The notes under the pieces are model-generated. The model saw nothing but the letters and a program-made list of their open reading frames with translations, was not told where the DNA came from and did not search any database. Positions 6,922 through 8,374 of a DNA stretch of 8,374 bases are shown here, in pieces. The stretch spans positions 1 through 8,374 of the forward strand of contig JAJYEK010000165.1 in assembly GCA_021785795.1 (NCBI GenBank), read 5' to 3'. This stretch comes from Pseudomonadota bacterium (GTDB lineage Bacteria; Pseudomonadota; Gammaproteobacteria; Acidiferrobacterales; UBA6901). Numbering within the stretch: position 1 is the first letter of the stretch; each line of letters begins with the position of its first letter. A program made the position numbers and the translations under genes.

Positions 6922-7180
6922 TGTTCTGCATGCGGGAGAGGTCTGTGCCCGGGATCGGATACGGATTGTGGGTCGTTAAAAAAAGGGAAAGACAGAGGCG
7001 ACAAAAAAAGAAGAGCTGCGGTAAAACAGGGGTGCCGAAGAGAACAGGCGCGGCGCCGGCCCAAACGACCAAGTTTACTCCGGTACCGTACCCCCACATT
7101 CTGCCAGGCAGGTATGTGCTGCCCGTATCCCACAAAGTAGGCATTCCTGTCCTGGTTCAACGGCTTGATGGAGTACGCCG
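6922..7180. other. Non-coding stretch right of the IS630 element
   Basis: Open frames exist on both strands (6921-7454 on plus; 6897-7295 and 6911-7144 on minus), but none resembles a protein I know, and they mostly overlap the small gene that follows. Two A-rich runs (near 6979-6984 and 7003-7009) and an 8-bp palindrome CGGTACCG (7081-7088) are the only visible structure. I found no continuation of the ISL3 transposase here, so the IS630 insertion does not simply split one readable gene. Confidence 0.45.
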
Positions 7181-7426
7181 TTGGACCCCGCGGGACGATT
7201 CTTTCTGTGCCAGCGCTGTCGTGCGCAGACGTTGGTTTGCAGCGCTTGCGACCGCGGGCAGATGTGCTGCTTGTCGCACTGTGCGCAAACCGCAAGGCAC
7301 GACGCCCGGCGAGCAGCGGGACGGCGTTATCAAGCGAGCCGTCGTGGGCGCCATGCCCATGCTAAACGGGCCCGCCGGTTCCGAGCCCGCCACCCAAATA
7401 AGTCGATGCCACCGAGGGGACAATAG
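7181..7426 (+). CDS. Small Cys/Arg-rich putative zinc-binding protein, unknown function
   Basis: This 81-residue protein has a cysteine-rich first half and an arginine-rich second half. Two CxxC pairs (C10/C13 and C20/C23) are followed by C29, C30 and C34, enough for one or two zinc sites. The segment CSACDRGQMCC leads into a basic stretch at about 39-70 with RRYQASRRGRHAHAKRARRF, suggesting nucleic-acid binding. I recall similar small proteins (CxxCDRGxxYC followed by RRYQxSRxGRxxHAxRxRRYRxR) annotated as hypothetical in many proteobacteria, but I know no assigned function and cannot confirm the family here. The start is a TTG with GGAG seven bases upstream; an in-frame TGA at 7166-7168 forbids a longer version. 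The tail after residue 70 departs from the pattern I remember, so the C-terminus may be frameshifted. Its neighbours are an IS element and a broken DUF2442 gene. Confidence 0.55.
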   Translation: MDPAGRFFLCQRCRAQTLVCSACDRGQMCCLSHCAQTARHDARRAAGRRYQASRRGRHAHAKRARRFRARHPNKSMPPRGQ

Positions 7427-7458
7427 ACCTGGCAGCCCCCATTCAATCGCCTGACGCC

Positions 7459-7601
7459 GGGGTTTTCGCCTCACTCGCCGATCCCTACTCTTCACTCAGG
7501 CGCACGTCGAATACGGCGCGGTAACGTGGCCAGGCAAGATTGATCTAACGCCGGATGCAATGTACGCAGAAATCAAAAACGGGACGCGCACGACGCAATA
7601 A
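7459..7601 (+). pseudogene. DUF2442-domain protein, frameshifted C-terminal remnant
   Basis: GVFASLADP (7459-7485) is read in one frame. The frame starting at 7485 then gives LLFTQAHVEYGAVTWPG and IDLTPDAMYAEIKNG, up to a TAA at 7599-7601. Joined, these match the C-terminal half of DUF2442 proteins as I remember them (GVFxxLxDPxxFxxxxVEYGAVTWPGxIDLxPDAMYxEIK). A single missing base near 7483-7486 (CCCTA for CCCCTA) accounts for the shift. The N-terminal half is not found in front; the small Cys-rich gene and about 30 bases of unrelated sequence occupy that place. DUF2442 genes are often paired with DUF4160 genes in toxin-antitoxin-like arrangements, but no DUF4160 sequence is visible here. 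It is non-functional as it stands. Confidence 0.65.
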
Positions 7602-7880
7602 ACCCGGATTTCCCATGATTGATCCGGCATGATCGAAGTAGACTGACCCGGCATGCGCAATGGGCTTGTCCCGGAAGCGGCTGCGCACGCACGCCGAGAC
7701 CATCCTGGATGGTATGTCAGCAACCGATGGCAGAGTGTGATCGTTGCCTGGGATCTTAACCTTTGGGTTGTGGCAAGCGCAGGGCATGGGAAGGCAAGGA
7801 ACATATCAGGGCGCACGACGTCTTTGCGCGCCGTGATCTCCGTGGGACCTGGTAGCGCCCCAGCCCACACGGCAAAAGCA
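7602..7880. other. Non-coding stretch between the DUF2442 remnant and the thrC terminator
   Basis: Open frames at 7653-7967 (plus) and 7496-7870 (minus) cross this region, but neither shows a known domain, and the plus one runs through the terminator hairpin on its antisense side. CGGCATG occurs twice (within 7621-7660), which is too short to call a repeat. Nothing else stands out. Confidence 0.4.
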
Positions 7881-7881
7881 C

Positions 7882-7918
7882 AAAAAAAAGGGGGGAGGCA
7901 GTGCGCACCGCCTCCCCC
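7882..7918 (-). terminator. Rho-independent terminator for the thrC-side transcript
   Basis: On the minus strand GGGGGAGGC (7910-7918) pairs perfectly with GCCTCCCCC (7891-7899). The stem can extend past one mismatch through GTGCGCAC, and it is followed immediately by eight T residues (7882-7889). It lies about 45 bases after the stop of the small membrane protein, so it ends the unit coming from thrC and isolates it from the accessory segment. On the plus strand there is no T tract, so it is directional. Confidence 0.9.
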
Positions 7919-7963
7919 TATCCTCCCCGAAAAACGCCGGGCTCTAGGGCCTGACGGCGGACC

Positions 7964-8110
7964 TTAATCTCTTATGCGGGAGTCCGCATCCTGCCGTTCA
8001 ACACGGGCGGCGATCATGTAGCCCACGAAACCCAGCCCCCCGTAGATGACGGCGCCCGTGGCAAGCCAGACGGCCAGCACCATTTGCGTATGACTCACGA
8101 GTGTGATCAA
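7964..8110 (-). CDS. 48-residue single-pass membrane protein behind thrC, unknown function
   Basis: A short hydrophobic protein: residues 10-35 (from MVLAVWLATG to GYMIAA) form one membrane span, followed by a charged tail RVERQDADSRIRD that would be cytoplasmic by the positive-inside rule. The start is chosen as the TTG at 8110 because AGGAGG (minus strand, 8115-8120) sits four bases ahead, the best ribosome site in this part of the window. A longer version from a TTG at 8152 adds 14 polar residues but has no ribosome site. It lies 130 bases after thrC and ends shortly before a strong terminator, so it is probably the last gene of the thrC transcript. I do not recognise a family; the size and topology resemble small accessory subunits, which is only a comparison. 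Confidence 0.6.
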   Translation of the reverse strand: MITLVSHTQMVLAVWLATGAVIYGGLGFVGYMIAARVERQDADSRIRD

Positions 8111-8240
8111 CCGGCCTCCTCTTGCATCCGCACTGTGCGGCGTTTGATCCAAAATTCAAACTCGACCGCATGGCCCTCACGCTATCCGTTCACCCACCCG
8201 CGTTCCTTGATTGAAATCAAAATGCAAGCACGTTGCCTTC
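8111..8240. other. Gap between thrC and the small membrane protein
   Basis: These 130 bases contain the ribosome site of the small membrane gene at 8115-8120 and nothing else I can name. No hairpin with a T tract follows thrC here, so transcription probably continues into the small gene. Confidence 0.4.
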
Positions 8241-8374
8241 TTAACGCATGCGGCCGCGAATGACGTCGCCTACCGCCTCGAGCGTCGGCGACACGGTCAC
8301 GAAATTCCTCGTTTCCTTGCCCTGTTTAATGGCCACGTCGGGGTCCTTCAAGCCATGCCCCGTGACGGTGCAGA
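8241..8374 (-). CDS. thrC: Threonine synthase, C-terminal 43 residues (rest beyond window)
   Basis: Threonine synthase is a PLP enzyme that converts O-phosphohomoserine to threonine in the cytosol, the last step of threonine synthesis. Only the C-terminus is inside the window. CTVTGHGLKDPDVAI followed by a Val- and Thr-rich strand and a final helix (PTLEAVGDVIRGRMR) is the typical end of the protein; the TGHGLKDPD block is a hallmark of thrC products. The TAA stop is at 8241-8243. The PLP lysine and start lie off the right edge. In many proteobacteria it follows homoserine dehydrogenase, which would then be just outside the window. Confidence 0.88.
   Translation of the reverse strand, partial: CTVTGHGLKDPDVAIKQGKETRNFVTVSPTLEAVGDVIRGRMR

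Noticed and set aside
7010..7017. GAAGAGCT as the missing second end of the ISL3 element
   Set aside because: It matches seven of eight terminal bases, but the inner sequence does not resemble the 5385 end and the flanking bases do not repeat ATAAAAAA.
6921..7454. Plus-strand frame of 177 codons across the Cys-rich gene
   Set aside because: It begins at the IS630 edge, resembles nothing, and overlaps the frame carrying the CxxC and basic motifs. Only its last few residues may belong to a shifted tail of that gene.
7496..7967. Open frames on both strands between the DUF2442 remnant and the terminator
   Set aside because: There is no domain or ribosome site; one frame is antisense to the DUF2442 remnant and the other crosses the terminator region.
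1..8374. CRISPR array, tRNA, rRNA or phage attachment site
   Set aside because: I saw no regularly spaced repeats, no cloverleaf-like sequence with the conserved T-arm, and no direct repeats suggestive of an integrase site.

Overview
The window looks like a GC-rich proteobacterial chromosome, most likely gammaproteobacterial. On the minus strand lie the C-terminal end of threonine synthase (thrC), a very small membrane protein, an RpfE-type protein and recJ. From memory, thrC, rpfE and recJ are neighbours in several gammaproteobacterial lineages. The organism is not identifiable from this window alone.

Layout. Positions 1-2350 hold recJ (cut by the left window edge) and, directly upstream of it, an rpfE-like gene; their stop and start codons overlap as ATGA, so they read as one translationally coupled unit. 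Positions 2351-3110 hold no convincing gene, only a possible minus-strand promoter for rpfE-recJ and a good plus-strand promoter for the next operon. Positions 3111-5310 hold a plus-strand pair: a YahK-like zinc alcohol dehydrogenase/aldehyde reductase and an old-yellow-enzyme flavin reductase. Positions 5385-5800 carry one end and the frameshifted transposase C-terminus of an ISL3-family element. Positions 5808-6914 hold a complete-looking IS630-family element with long inverted ends. Positions 7181-7426 encode a small Cys/Arg-rich protein, followed at 7459-7601 by a frameshifted DUF2442 remnant. A strong minus-strand terminator (7882-7918) closes the thrC transcription unit, with its last small gene at 7964-8110 and the thrC end at 8241-8374.

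How it fits together. The simplest reading is that an accessory segment (about 2.4-7.88 kb) lies between two blocks of minus-strand housekeeping genes. It brought, or collected, a two-gene reductase operon that probably detoxifies reactive aldehydes and electrophilic alkenes/quinones. Its right half has decayed under repeated insertion: an ISL3 relic, an IS630 element inserted beside or within it, and broken small genes. I found no CRISPR array, tRNA, rRNA, or recognisable defence or phage module. The least explained items are the Cys/Arg-rich protein at 7181-7426, the palindrome-centred IS630 junction, and the TTG-started mini membrane protein behind thrC.
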